Source of the DNA: Herbidospora daliensis | GTDB lineage: Bacteria; Actinomycetota; Actinomycetes; Streptosporangiales; Streptosporangiaceae | Assembly: GCF_001570585.1 (NCBI RefSeq) | Contig: NZ_BBXF01000002.1 | Span: forward strand, 1,825,765-1,889,764 | Length of the DNA stretch: 64,000 bases | Direction: 5' to 3' | Translations under genes and position numbers: made by a program | Shown here: in pieces, positions 41,066-50,062 of the stretch | Layout: every line of letters begins with the position of its first letter | How positions within the stretch are numbered: the stretch's first letter is position 1 | Notes under the pieces: model-generated | Seen by the model: only the letters and a program-made list of their open reading frames with translations | The model's database searches: none | What the model was told of the DNA's origin: nothing

Positions 41066-42615
41066 CGTTTGCTCCGCTCCTCGGAGAAGATGCGGCGCCC
41101 GGTCGTCGCGCAGGCCACGACGTTCTCCTCGGTCCGGTCATCTCCGGTGAGGTGCCCGACGATCTCGCCGCCGGCCATGACGTAGACGCGGTCGCTGACG
41201 CCGAGAAGCTCGGGCAGGTCGCTGGAGACCATGAGCACCGCCGCTCCGTCGCCGGTGAGAAGGTTGATCAGCCGGTGGATCTCGGCCTTGGCGCCGATGT
41301 CGACGCCCCGGGTCGGCTCGTTGAGCAGCAGGAGCCTGCCGCCCGGGGCGAGCGCGCGGCCGAGCAGGACCTTCTGCTGGTTGCCGCCGGAAAGCTGGCC
41401 GATGAGCTGGTCGGGGCCGGTCGCCTTGACGTTGAGCCGCCGGTGGTAGCCGGCGTACACGTCGGTCTCCTTGGCCGGTGCTATCAATCGGGTGACCGCG
41501 CTGCGGACCCTGTCCAGGATGGAGATCGTCAGGTTGTGGCGAATGGACAGGTCGGGCAGGTTGCCGGCCGCCTTGCGGTCCTCGTGCAGGAACCCGATGC
41601 CCCGGGCCATGGCGTCGCCGGGGTCGCGGGGCCTGAAGGGTTCGCCGTTCAGCGCCATGGTCCCGGAGTCGACGCCCAGCGCGCCGAAGATCAACTGCGA
41701 CAGCTCGGGCTGGCCGGCCCCGGCGATGCCTCCGATGCCGACGACCTCTCCGGCCCGGATCGTCAGGGAGACGTCTCGCAACCGCCGTCCGGCGCTGACG
41801 TCCGTCAGTTCGAGCACGACCTCTCCGCCGCCGACCTGGTCTCGGTGGAAGACCGATTCGACGTCGCGGCCGACCATGTGGCGGACCAGTTCGTCGGGAT
41901 CGGTTTCGGTGATGTCGCAGGTGCGGATGTGCTTGCCGTCGCGAAGGACGGTGACCCGGTCGGCCAGGGCGAAGACCTCGTCGAGGCGGTGGCTGACGTA
42001 GACGACGCTGCGACCTTCTTCGCGCAGCCGCCGGACGACGTCCAGTAGCCGCGTGACCTCGTCGGCCGACAGCGCGGCGGTCGGTTCGTCCATGACGATG
42101 ATCCGGCCGTCGACAGACAGCGCCTTGCAGATCTCGACGAGCTGCTGCTCGGAGACGGTCAGATCCCCGACCGTGGCGGTGGGGTCGATGCGAACTCCCA
42201 GACCCTCGAACAGTTCGCTGGTCCGACGGTTGATCGCGGAGTACCGGATGCCTCTGGAGATCCCGCTATGGGGTTCCCGGCCGGAATAGACGTTCTCCGC
42301 GACCGTCAGGTCGGGATAGAGATTGAACTCCTGGTAGATGACGGCGATGCCGGCCGCGAGCGCGTCGGCGGGCCGTCGGGGGCGGTAGTGGTCCCCGGCC
42401 AGCCGCACCTCGCCGGAGCTCGGGCGATGGACACCGCCCAGGACTTTCAACAGCGTCGACTTGCCGGCCCCGTTCTCGCCGACGAGGGCGTGTACCTCGG
42501 CGGGCCGGATGTCGAAGCGCACCGAGTCCAGCGCTCGGATGCCGGGGAACTCGACGGTGAGGTCGTTCACCTCGAGCAGTGCTCGATCGCCCCGGGGAGG
42601 GGGGTCGCTTCCCAT
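41062..42615 (-). CDS. rhaT: rhamnose ABC importer ATPase with two cassettes
   Basis: 517 residues, tandem nucleotide-binding domains as in RbsA. Domain 1 has Walker [13 protein letters not shown] and signature [16 protein letters not shown] with [11 protein letters not shown]. Domain 2 has degenerate Walker [16 protein letters not shown] and signature [17 protein letters not shown] with [12 protein letters not shown], the usual asymmetric pattern. First gene of the leftward rhamnose transport operon; the ATG at 42615 has GAGGG upstream, and a perfect LacI palindrome lies at 42642-42651. Confidence 0.94.
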   Translation of the reverse strand: MGSDPPPRGDRALLEVNDLTVEFPGIRALDSVRFDIRPAEVHALVGENGAGKSTLLKVLGGVHRPSSGEVRLAGDHYRPRRPADALAAGIAVIYQEFNLYPDLTVAENVYSGREPHSGISRGIRYSAINRRTSELFEGLGVRIDPTATVGDLTVSEQQLVEICKALSVDGRIIVMDEPTAALSADEVTRLLDVVRRLREEGRSVVYVSHRLDEVFALADRVTVLRDGKHIRTCDITETDPDELVRHMVGRDVESVFHRDQVGGGEVVLELTDVSAGRRLRDVSLTIRAGEVVGIGGIAGAGQPELSQLIFGALGVDSGTMALNGEPFRPRDPGDAMARGIGFLHEDRKAAGNLPDLSIRHNLTISILDRVRSAVTRLIAPAKETDVYAGYHRRLNVKATGPDQLIGQLSGGNQQKVLLGRALAPGGRLLLLNEPTRGVDIGAKAEIHRLINLLTGDGAAVLMVSSDLPELLGVSDRVYVMAGGEIVGHLTGDDRTEENVVACATTGRRIFSEERSKR

Positions 42616-42641
42616 GTTCCCTCACGCCCTCTTATGAAGAA

Positions 42642-42651
42642 AAAACGTTTT
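42642..42651. promoter_or_regulatory. LacI-type operator AAAACGTTTT before rhaT
   Basis: A perfect 10-bp CG-centred palindrome 27 bp upstream of the ATPase start. Confidence 0.65.
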
Positions 42652-42727
42652 AATAAATCGTGTCTGGAGGAACGTAGATCTAACTCCGATGACTCGTCAA
42701 GGGTGCAGTTTTGCGGCGTGAGATCTA

Positions 42728-42741
42728 TTGACACGTTTCAA
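42728..42741. promoter_or_regulatory. LacI-type operator TTGACACGTTTCAA before the lacI-rhaB pair
   Basis: A 14-bp near-palindrome with CG centre, 59 bp before the LacI start. It implies autoregulation, and together with 42642-42651 it brackets the divergent promoters. Confidence 0.65.
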
Positions 42742-42799
42742 TCGGACCGCCACAGTGTGGCGAGCATCGCTGCTCTGCCGAGTCCTTGTGAGGTCACCC

Positions 42800-43822
42800 G
42801 TGCCAAGATCCGAAACCGGTTCGCGTGACGTGACGGTCGGCATCAAGGAGGTCGCCCAGCAGGCCGGAGTCTCACCCGGGACCGTCTCCAACGTGCTGAA
42901 CCGGCCCGAACGGGTGGCTCCTGAGACACGGGCGCGGGTTCAGCGGGTCATCAAGGAACTGGGATTCGTGCGCAACGGTTCGGCCTCCAGCCTGCGGGCC
43001 GGTCATGGCCGGATCGTCGGGCTGATGCTGCTCGACCTGGGGAACCCGTTCTTCGCCGAAGTGGCCCGCGGCGTGGAGGACCTGATGAGCGAACGCGACT
43101 ACGGCGTGATCCTCTGCGGGTCGGCGAGTCAGGCGGGGCGTGAGGCCCGCAACATGCGGATGCTCGCCGAGCAGCAGGTACGCGGTGTCCTGGTCACCCC
43201 CGTGAGTGACAGCCGAGGGACCCCGGCGCTGCTGCGGGAACGGGGCATACCCACGGTCCTGCTCGACCATCCGGCCACTCGCGGCGATCAGTGCTCGGTC
43301 ACGGTCGACGACGTGACCGGCGGCTGGCTGGCCGTCAACCACCTGCTGGAACGCGGCGCCCGCGACATCGTGTTCCTCGGCGGGCCGCTGACCATCCGGC
43401 AGAACGCCGACCGGCGCAAGGGCGCTCTCCGGGCGTTGCGGGAGGCCGGCGCGGGGACGCTGCGTGAGGTGATCGTCGACGAGATGAACTCACGCGCCGG
43501 CCATGAGGCGGCGGAGCGGCTTCTCGCCGAACTGCCCGACGCGGTCTTCTGCGCCAACGACCTGCTCGCCATGGGGGTGCTGCGGGTCTTCCTCCAGCAG
43601 GGGGTCAGGGTCCCGGGCCGGGTCCTGGTCGTCGGCTACGACGACATCGAATACGCCGTGGCTTCGGCGGTTCCGCTGACTTCGGTCCGTCAGCCGCCCT
43701 ACAAGCTCGGCCGGATCGCCGCGAAACTGCTGCTCGACGAGTGCGACAACCCGGGAGAGCACGCTCATCAGCAGATCATGTTCCAGCCCGAGCTGATCAT
43801 CCGGGAGTCGACGAGCCGATGA
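42800..43822 (+). CDS. LacI-family regulator of the rhamnose operons
   Basis: 340 residues. The DNA-binding domain is GIKEVAQQAGVSPGTVSNVLNRP with hinge helix (SSLRAGHG), followed by a type I binding-protein-like effector domain (GRIVGLMLLDLGNPFFAEVARG, VGYDDIEYA). I take the GTG at 42800 because GAGG stands 6 bases before it; a GTG at 42830 would give the shorter VTVGIKEV start. Its stop overlaps the rhamnulokinase start (ATGA). It sits between divergent transport and kinase genes flanked by CG-centred palindromes, so it is the likely repressor, released by rhamnose or an intermediate. Confidence 0.9.
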   Translation: MPRSETGSRDVTVGIKEVAQQAGVSPGTVSNVLNRPERVAPETRARVQRVIKELGFVRNGSASSLRAGHGRIVGLMLLDLGNPFFAEVARGVEDLMSERDYGVILCGSASQAGREARNMRMLAEQQVRGVLVTPVSDSRGTPALLRERGIPTVLLDHPATRGDQCSVTVDDVTGGWLAVNHLLERGARDIVFLGGPLTIRQNADRRKGALRALREAGAGTLREVIVDEMNSRAGHEAAERLLAELPDAVFCANDLLAMGVLRVFLQQGVRVPGRVLVVGYDDIEYAVASAVPLTSVRQPPYKLGRIAAKLLLDECDNPGEHAHQQIMFQPELIIRESTSR

Positions 43823-45246
43823 GCGCCACCATCGCCGCGGTCGATCTCGGCGCCTCCAGCGGTCGCGTCATCAGCGCCGAGGTCGACGACGGCAAACTGG
43901 ACATCACCGCGATCCATCGTTTCCCGAACCGGTCCGTCCGGGTGAGCGGAACCCTGCACTGGGACATCCTGGGCCTGTACGCCGACGTCCTGGACGGGCT
44001 GCAGCGCATCGACACCGCTCGCCTCGACTCGCTGGGCATCGACTCGTGGGCCGTCGACTACGGGCTCCTCGACCGGAACGGCCGGCTGATCGGCAATCCG
44101 GTCCACTACCGGGACGAACGCACGGCCGCCGTCATCGAGCGAGTACACCGCCAGGTCTCCCCGCAGCGCCTCTACGAGGTCACCGGCCTGCAGCATCTCC
44201 CCTTCAACACCCTCTACCAACTGGCCGCCGAACCGTTCCTGGCGCAGGCCGAGACCCTGCTGCTCATCCCTGATCTGATCTCGTTCTGGCTGACCGGGCA
44301 GCGGGGCGCCGAACTGACGAACGCCTCGACCACGGGCCTGTACGACACGAGCCGTGGGACCTGGTCGGATGAACTGATCGCGGCATTGTCGCTGCCGGCC
44401 GGCATCTTCCCCGAACTACGCGCACCCGGCGCACCCGCCGGACGGCTCCTCCCCGGCGCCGGAGCCTTCAGCGGAACCCCCGTCACCACGGTGGCCTCTC
44501 ACGACACCGCCTCTGCCATCGCGGCGGTACCCGCCACGGGTCCGGACTTCGCCTACATCTCCTGCGGCACCTGGTCCCTGGCCGGAGTGGAGACGACCGC
44601 GCCGATCCTCACCGAGGCCGCGCGGGCCGCGAACTTCACCAACGAGACCGGCGTCGACGGGACCATCCGCCACCTGCGCAACATCATGGGACTGTGGCTG
44701 CTGTCGGAGTCGCTGCGCGCCTGGAAGGTCGCCCCCGCTGACCTCGGCGCGCTTCTCGATCAGGCCGCCGGCCTGCCTGCGCTGCGCAGCGTCGTCGACC
44801 CCAACGACCCCGCCTTCCTGCCCCCCGGCGACATGCCCTCTCACATCGCCCGGCGTTGTGCCGAGACAGGCCAGCCCGTTCCCGGCACCAAGGCCGAGGT
44901 CGTCCGCTGTGTGATGGACAGCCTCGCGCTCGGCCACCGCGCCGCGATCCGCCAGGCCCTCGCGTTGTCCGGACAGCGGGCCGACGTCATCCACATCGTC
45001 GGAGGCGGCGCCCAGAACGCGCTCCTCTGCCAGCTCACCGCCGACGCCACGGGCATCCCCGTCGTGGCCGGGCCGGTCGAGGCGACCGCTCTGGGGAACA
45101 TCGGGATTCAAGCCCGATCCCTCGGTCTCATCCCCAGCCTGCCCTCCCTTCGATCTCTCATCTCAGCGACACAGCCCTTGCACCACTACGAACCACAGGG
45201 TTCCGCGGCCTCCTGGAACGAGGCCGCCGACCGGACCTCTGTTTAA
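43819..45246 (+). CDS. rhaB: rhamnulokinase
   Basis: Phosphorylates L-rhamnulose at O1 with ATP. 475 residues, FGGY-kinase family: AAVDLGASSGRVISAEV (phosphate 1 loop), HWDILGLY, SWAVDYGLLDRNG, VTGLQHLPFNTLYQL, ISCGTWSLAGVE (phosphate 2) and HIVGGGAQNALLCQLTADATG (adenosine motif). These are specific for RhaB rather than xylulo- or glycerol kinase. The ATG at 43819 overlaps the LacI stop. Confidence 0.94.
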   Translation: MSATIAAVDLGASSGRVISAEVDDGKLDITAIHRFPNRSVRVSGTLHWDILGLYADVLDGLQRIDTARLDSLGIDSWAVDYGLLDRNGRLIGNPVHYRDERTAAVIERVHRQVSPQRLYEVTGLQHLPFNTLYQLAAEPFLAQAETLLLIPDLISFWLTGQRGAELTNASTTGLYDTSRGTWSDELIAALSLPAGIFPELRAPGAPAGRLLPGAGAFSGTPVTTVASHDTASAIAAVPATGPDFAYISCGTWSLAGVETTAPILTEAARAANFTNETGVDGTIRHLRNIMGLWLLSESLRAWKVAPADLGALLDQAAGLPALRSVVDPNDPAFLPPGDMPSHIARRCAETGQPVPGTKAEVVRCVMDSLALGHRAAIRQALALSGQRADVIHIVGGGAQNALLCQLTADATGIPVVAGPVEATALGNIGIQARSLGLIPSLPSLRSLISATQPLHHYEPQGSAASWNEAADRTSV

Positions 45247-45588
45247 GCGAAAACGCAATTCCATTCGGCGATATATGGGCGCCGAATGGCGCTTCGGCAT
45301 GTCCGCATTCGAATGCAAATGATTCCGGAATTCGGTCTTGACGCTCACCAATGAAACGCTTAGGTTGATTGATGAGCACATTAAAACGATTTAATACACA
45401 CCGGGAACGTCGGTGTCCGCGGCCCGGGTCTCCGCCGACACCGACCTCCCAGCCTGGGGACTCCTTCCTGGCAGCCCTCGGCTTCATCGGGGATCGACCC
45501 ACCGATTTCGCTCAGCAACGGAACATCTGCGAACTGGCATTCAACAGCCGGACCCGATGATTTCCGACTGGAAATGGAAGGAGCAGCC
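45247..45588. other. promoter region of the large exported rhamnosidase
   Basis: 342 bp. The LacI-type operator lies at 45381-45394. No gene-like frame with a ribosome site. The stretch 45247-45380 is AT-richer, with AAACG-containing half-sites (near 45254 and 45352) that could be secondary operators. Confidence 0.5.
45381..45394. promoter_or_regulatory. LacI-type operator TTAAAACGATTTAA
   Basis: Exact match to 34227-34240, and one base different from the reverse of 55721-55734. 195 bp before the exported rhamnosidase start. Confidence 0.7.
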
Positions 45589-48500
45589 ATGCCGGTGAAC
45601 AGAAATTCACGGCGCACTCTGGCGATGGGTCTTGCCATCGCCGTGGTCGCGCCGTTCATGGTCACCAACACCCCTGCCGTCGCCGCGGCGCCGGGAGGAA
45701 ACGTCGAAGTCGAACGGCTCGGCGTGGACGGCCGGTATGACAACCCGCTCGGGCTGGACGACGTGCAGCCGGTCCTCAGCTGGCAGTTCGCCGAGACCTC
45801 ACAGGCCCGGTCGCACGCCTGCCACCAGCCCGGCGCCGTCGTGGCCTGCCCCGGCGACAAGCAGACCGCCTACGAGGTGCAGGCGGCCGAGTCGGCGGAG
45901 AAGCTGGCCGCGGGTGACCTGATCTGGACCACGGGCCGGGTGCGGAGCGCGGACCAGCGGGTCATCTTCCGGGGAACGCTCCACTCCCGGCAGTCCGTCT
46001 TCTGGCGCGTCAAGGTGTGGGACGCCGACGAGCAGGAGTCCGCCTGGTCGACGCCGGCCCGATGGACCGTCGGTCTGCTGGAGCAGAGCGACTGGGGCCA
46101 GGCCCGCTGGATCGACTTCCCCGACCGCACCGAGAACCAGCCGCTGCCGATCTTCGCGCGGCAGTTCCAGATCCCGGCGAACAAGCAGGTCGCCGACGCG
46201 CGCCTCTACCTGTCGGGCGTCGGTCTGCACCACACCACGATCAACCGGCAGGAACTGACCGACGAGGTGCTCGCGCCGGGCAACTCCAACTACCAGTTGT
46301 CCAGCGAGTACCGCACCTACGACATCACCAAGGCGCTGCGCTCGGGCGACAACACCATCGGCGTGCAACTCGGCAACGGCCCCGCCTACGTCCGCCGCAG
46401 CGTGACCAACCCGGCCGTAGGCCGCACCTCGCCCTACTCCTGGTGGCAGAGCCAGCCCAAGGGGAACGGCACGCTGACCGCCGACGTCGCGGTCGGCGCG
46501 ACGAACGTCAAGGTCGACAGCGTCGCCAACTACCACGTCGGCGGCACCGTCAACGTCGACACGGGCCAGGGCGGTGACCGCCTGGAGTCCAGGACGATCA
46601 CCGCGATCGGCACCGCCGGAGCGGCCGGGACCGGCATCACCTTCACTCCCGCCCTGTCGATCGCCCACCCCACCGGCGCGAAGGTGACCGGCTCGGGCAA
46701 CAACCTCGCGGCCAGCGACGCCTCCGCCGGCGCCGCTGTGACCCCGCGCCTCATCGGCCGCGTCGAGATCGACTACAGGGACGGCACCTCCGACACGATC
46801 GTCACCGACCGGTCGTGGCGGACCGCGCTGGGCCCGCTCGTCACCGACGCGTGGTACTCGGGTTCGGACTACGACGCCCGCAAGGAGCAGCCGGGCTGGG
46901 ACAAGCCCGGCTCGAACCTGACCGCGACGGCCAAGCGCCGTGACGGCTCGCCCACCGGTTGGGTCAGCGCCGGGATCGCCCCGCCGCCGAACCTGGCCAC
47001 CAAGCTGGTCGCCCGGACCGCCGACCCCGTCCGCGAGCAGGAGACCTTCAAGCCGATCTCGGTGACCAACCCCGTACCGGGCACCTGGGTCTTCGACTTC
47101 GGCCAGAACATCGTCGGATGGCCGAAGCTCAACCTCGAGCAGGTTCCCGCGGGCACAGCGGTGAAGATGCAGCCGGCGGAGTCGCTCAACGCCAACGGCA
47201 CCGTCAACTCCTCGTCCCTGATGGGCGGCGGCACCTCACGCGGCACCAACCTCTTCAACACCTACACGGCCTACGGCGCCGCCGAGGGCGAGGTCTGGCA
47301 CCCGAACTTCAACTACTTCGGCATGCAGTGGGTCCAGGTCACCGGCCTGCCCGAGGGCTACACCCCCACGGCCGACCTGATCACCGGCGTCCGCCTCCAG
47401 GCCGACACCGCCCAGGTCAGCGAGTTCAGCAGCTCCAACGCGCGGGTCAACCGCATCCACAAGATGGCGCGGTACTCCTTCGCCGGGAACATCATGTCGG
47501 TCTTCACCGACTGCCCCGGCCGCGAGAAGCTCTCCTACCCCGCCGACTACACCATGCCGATGGGCTCCATCCACCGGAACTTCGACCTCGACGCCTTCAT
47601 GCGAACGACGATGCGCCACCTCGTCGAAGGGCAGTCGGTCGCGGACACGTCCATGGCCGGAAACGTCGCGCTCAAGACGCCGGTCTACGACTGGGGCTAC
47701 ACCGGCCAGTTCGGTGACGAGATCAACTGGGGCAACGCGATCATCCTGGTCCCGAGCATGTTGTACGAGTACTACGGCGACACCCGGACGATGGCGCAGT
47801 ACTACCCGCAGATGGTGAAGTTCGTCGACTACATCCAGCGCCAGAAGGTCGGCACCGGCGCCAACGCCAACATCGTCAACGCCGCCCTCGCCGACTGGGT
47901 CTCCGCCGAGCAGACCTCGGGCCGGATCACCGGCACCTGGGGCTACTACATCATGATCACCAAGATGGCCGAGATGGCCCAGGTCCTTGGCAACAGCGCC
48001 GACGTGGCCAAGTGGACCCAGCTCGCCGCCGACATCAAGACCTCCTACAACCAGGCGTTCTTCAACGACTCGCTGGGCTACTACACCGCCAACGGCAACG
48101 CCGGCACCACCGGCGCCACCCAGGCGGCCCAAGCCCTCGCGCTCGACGCGGGCCTGGTGCCCGAGGGCAAGCGCGAGAGCGTGCTGAACGCCCTGGTCGC
48201 CAACGTCTACGCCTTCCACCCGAGCGGCGACGGCCCGCACTTCAGCGGCGGCACCATCGGCATGGCGCCGACCGTGCGCGCGCTGATGAACGGTGACCGC
48301 GACGACGTTCTGTGGGACCTCATCCAGGAGGACGAGCAGCCCAGCTACGGCTTCTTCATGGAGTCCACGACCGCCAACCCCGGCGGCATGACGACCATGG
48401 GTGAGCGCTGGAACCGCGGCGACTCCAAGAACCACATGATCCTCGCCCAGATCGAGGAGTGGTTCCAGTCCGGCCTGGCCGGCATCAAGGCGGCCCCCGG

Positions 48501-48795
48501 CTCGATCGCCTACAGCAAGCTGGTCATCCAGCCCAAGCCGGTGGGCGACCTGACGAGCGCCGAGTCGAGCTACGCCACGCCGCACGGCCTGACCAAGAGC
48601 TCCTGGACCAAGGAAGGCGACCGGTTCAAGCTCAAGGTGACGATCCCGACGAACACCACGGCGGAGATCCGGGTGCCGAAGACCGGCACCCAGACGATCG
48701 TCGCGCCGTCGCGGGCGACGTTCGTCAAGAACGAGGGCGGCTACGCCGTCTACACGGTTCCCTCCGGCGCCGACTTCGTCTTCGTCGCCAGGTAG
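45589..48795 (+). CDS. secreted GH78 alpha-L-rhamnosidase, large form with inserted beta domain
   Basis: 1068 residues. The start MPVNRNSRRTLAMGLAIAVV and ...NTPAVAAAPGG give a Sec-type signal peptide, cleaved near residue 35. An N-terminal beta domain holds an inserted Thr/Val-rich module (about 290-375, VGATNVKVDSVANYHVGGTV) of the kind seen in secreted adhesive or carbohydrate-binding proteins. The catalytic barrel contains TDCPGREKLSYPADYTMPMG (motif from residue 641; the Glu is the presumed general acid). A C-terminal beta domain follows. It inverts terminal alpha-L-rhamnosides outside the cell to feed the importer. ATG 45589 is preceded by GGAAGGAG; the promoter carries operator 45381-45394. 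Confidence 0.92.
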   Translation: MPVNRNSRRTLAMGLAIAVVAPFMVTNTPAVAAAPGGNVEVERLGVDGRYDNPLGLDDVQPVLSWQFAETSQARSHACHQPGAVVACPGDKQTAYEVQAAESAEKLAAGDLIWTTGRVRSADQRVIFRGTLHSRQSVFWRVKVWDADEQESAWSTPARWTVGLLEQSDWGQARWIDFPDRTENQPLPIFARQFQIPANKQVADARLYLSGVGLHHTTINRQELTDEVLAPGNSNYQLSSEYRTYDITKALRSGDNTIGVQLGNGPAYVRRSVTNPAVGRTSPYSWWQSQPKGNGTLTADVAVGATNVKVDSVANYHVGGTVNVDTGQGGDRLESRTITAIGTAGAAGTGITFTPALSIAHPTGAKVTGSGNNLAASDASAGAAVTPRLIGRVEIDYRDGTSDTIVTDRSWRTALGPLVTDAWYSGSDYDARKEQPGWDKPGSNLTATAKRRDGSPTGWVSAGIAPPPNLATKLVARTADPVREQETFKPISVTNPVPGTWVFDFGQNIVGWPKLNLEQVPAGTAVKMQPAESLNANGTVNSSSLMGGGTSRGTNLFNTYTAYGAAEGEVWHPNFNYFGMQWVQVTGLPEGYTPTADLITGVRLQADTAQVSEFSSSNARVNRIHKMARYSFAGNIMSVFTDCPGREKLSYPADYTMPMGSIHRNFDLDAFMRTTMRHLVEGQSVADTSMAGNVALKTPVYDWGYTGQFGDEINWGNAIILVPSMLYEYYGDTRTMAQYYPQMVKFVDYIQRQKVGTGANANIVNAALADWVSAEQTSGRITGTWGYYIMITKMAEMAQVLGNSADVAKWTQLAADIKTSYNQAFFNDSLGYYTANGNAGTTGATQAAQALALDAGLVPEGKRESVLNALVANVYAFHPSGDGPHFSGGTIGMAPTVRALMNGDRDDVLWDLIQEDEQPSYGFFMESTTANPGGMTTMGERWNRGDSKNHMILAQIEEWFQSGLAGIKAAPGSIAYSKLVIQPKPVGDLTSAESSYATPHGLTKSSWTKEGDRFKLKVTIPTNTTAEIRVPKTGTQTIVAPSRATFVKNEGGYAVYTVPSGADFVFVAR

Positions 48796-48818
48796 CCGGT
48801 TCGCCTGACAAGCACCCG

Positions 48819-48849
48819 CTAGGGGCGCCACGGAATGTGGCGTCCCTAG
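48819..48849 (+). terminator. terminator after the large rhamnosidase gene
   Basis: CTAGGGGCGCCAC (48819-48831) pairs with GTGGCGTCCCTAG (48837-48849) around GGAAT, 13 bp with one G-T pair. It serves this gene and possibly the convergent LacI gene. Confidence 0.8.
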
Positions 48850-48919
48850 TCGTGTTGAGAGGGGCGCCGAATGCCGACCCGCCGCGCGAATAGCCGTCGC
48901 GGCGAGCGCCTCTGACTTC

Positions 48920-49960
48920 TTAGACGGCGAAGGGCGGAGGCGCGGTCGATCGGCGGGCGACGAGTTTCGGCGCCACGGAGTAGCGCGCCGCCGATGTCCG
49001 TCCCTCGATGCGCTCCAGCAGCAGTCTGCCCGCCGTGCGGCCCATGGAGAAGCCGTCCTGGTCGACGCTGGTCAGGTTGATGTTCGGCAGGGCGGCCAGC
49101 AGGGTGTTGTCGTAGCCGGAGATCGAGATGTCCTCCGGCACTCTGAGGCCGGCCTCGTGGATGGCGGCCAGGGCGCCGATCGCCGCCTGGTCGGCGCCGG
49201 CGAAGATCGCGGTGGGACGAGGAGACCGGCTCAGCAGCTCGCGGGCTCCGTCGTAGCCGCCCTGCTCCGAATAGAAGGTGGTCGCGACCGCGATCCCGTC
49301 TTCGAGACCGTGCTCGCGCATCACCCGCTTGTAGGTCTCGGCTCTTATCATGTGCAGCAGATCGGTCGGCTGAGCGATCGCGTTGTCCTGGTGCGTGATG
49401 TGCCCGATGCGGCGGTGTCCCAGCTCGATCAGGTGGTTGACGACCAGTTCGGCCCCTGTCTGGTCGTCGTCGTACACCGAGTCGTAGACGGTCGATCTTT
49501 CGTGGCGTGCCAGCACGACGAACGGCCGTTCCCTCGCCACCTCTTCCATGCGGTTCTTCGAGGCGAGGGGGGCGACGGCGATGATGCCGTCCACCTGACG
49601 GTCGAGCAGGGCCTCGACGGCCTCCTTCTCGGCCTTACGCGTGGTGCCGCCCTGCACCATGATCGCCTGGTAGCCGGTGCCGTCGAGATTCTCGTAGAGG
49701 CCGTCGAGGATGTCGGCGAAGAAGGGGTTGCGTATGTGCGGGAGGACCACGCCGATGGTGAAGGTGCGGCCACGCATGCCCCGGGCCGCCGCCTGCGGCC
49801 GATAGCCCAGTTCCGCGATCGAGGCCTGGATCCGGCTTCGGGTCACGGCACTGACGCCGTCGGCGTTGCGTATCACCTTGGAGACGGCGGTGGTGGACAC
49901 CTGGGCGTGGCTGGCCACGTCGGCGATCGTCACGCGCCGCCGCGGGTGCTGCGTGGCCAT
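48920..49960 (-). CDS. LacI-family regulator of the second rhamnoside module
   Basis: 346 residues. HTH VTIADVASHAQVSTTAVSKVIRN, hinge GMRGRTFTIGVVLPHIRNPFF and an effector domain ending SISGYDNTLLAALPNINLTSVDQ. The ATG at 49960 is preceded by AGGAGG; the upstream palindrome AAACGTTT (49975-49982) suggests autoregulation. It lies between the exported rhamnosidase gene and the cytosolic rhamnosidase-ABC operon, whose binding-protein promoter has a matching operator (55721), so it probably controls that operon. Confidence 0.9.
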   Translation of the reverse strand: MATQHPRRRVTIADVASHAQVSTTAVSKVIRNADGVSAVTRSRIQASIAELGYRPQAAARGMRGRTFTIGVVLPHIRNPFFADILDGLYENLDGTGYQAIMVQGGTTRKAEKEAVEALLDRQVDGIIAVAPLASKNRMEEVARERPFVVLARHERSTVYDSVYDDDQTGAELVVNHLIELGHRRIGHITHQDNAIAQPTDLLHMIRAETYKRVMREHGLEDGIAVATTFYSEQGGYDGARELLSRSPRPTAIFAGADQAAIGALAAIHEAGLRVPEDISISGYDNTLLAALPNINLTSVDQDGFSMGRTAGRLLLERIEGRTSAARYSVAPKLVARRSTAPPPFAV

Positions 49961-49974
49961 GGAAGTCCTCCTGA

Positions 49975-49982
49975 AAACGTTT
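49975..49982. promoter_or_regulatory. LacI-type operator core AAACGTTT before the second lacI gene
   Basis: A perfect CG-centred palindrome inside TGAAAACGTTTATT (49972-49985), 14 bp before the start codon. It overlaps the expected leader, consistent with autorepression. Confidence 0.6.
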
Positions 49983-50062
49983 ATTCGATCACGAGTCGGG
50001 TGTCGTGCAAAGACGCCACCCATCGGCGGTCCAGCTCTGCCACGAACGTTCGGGTCGGGACA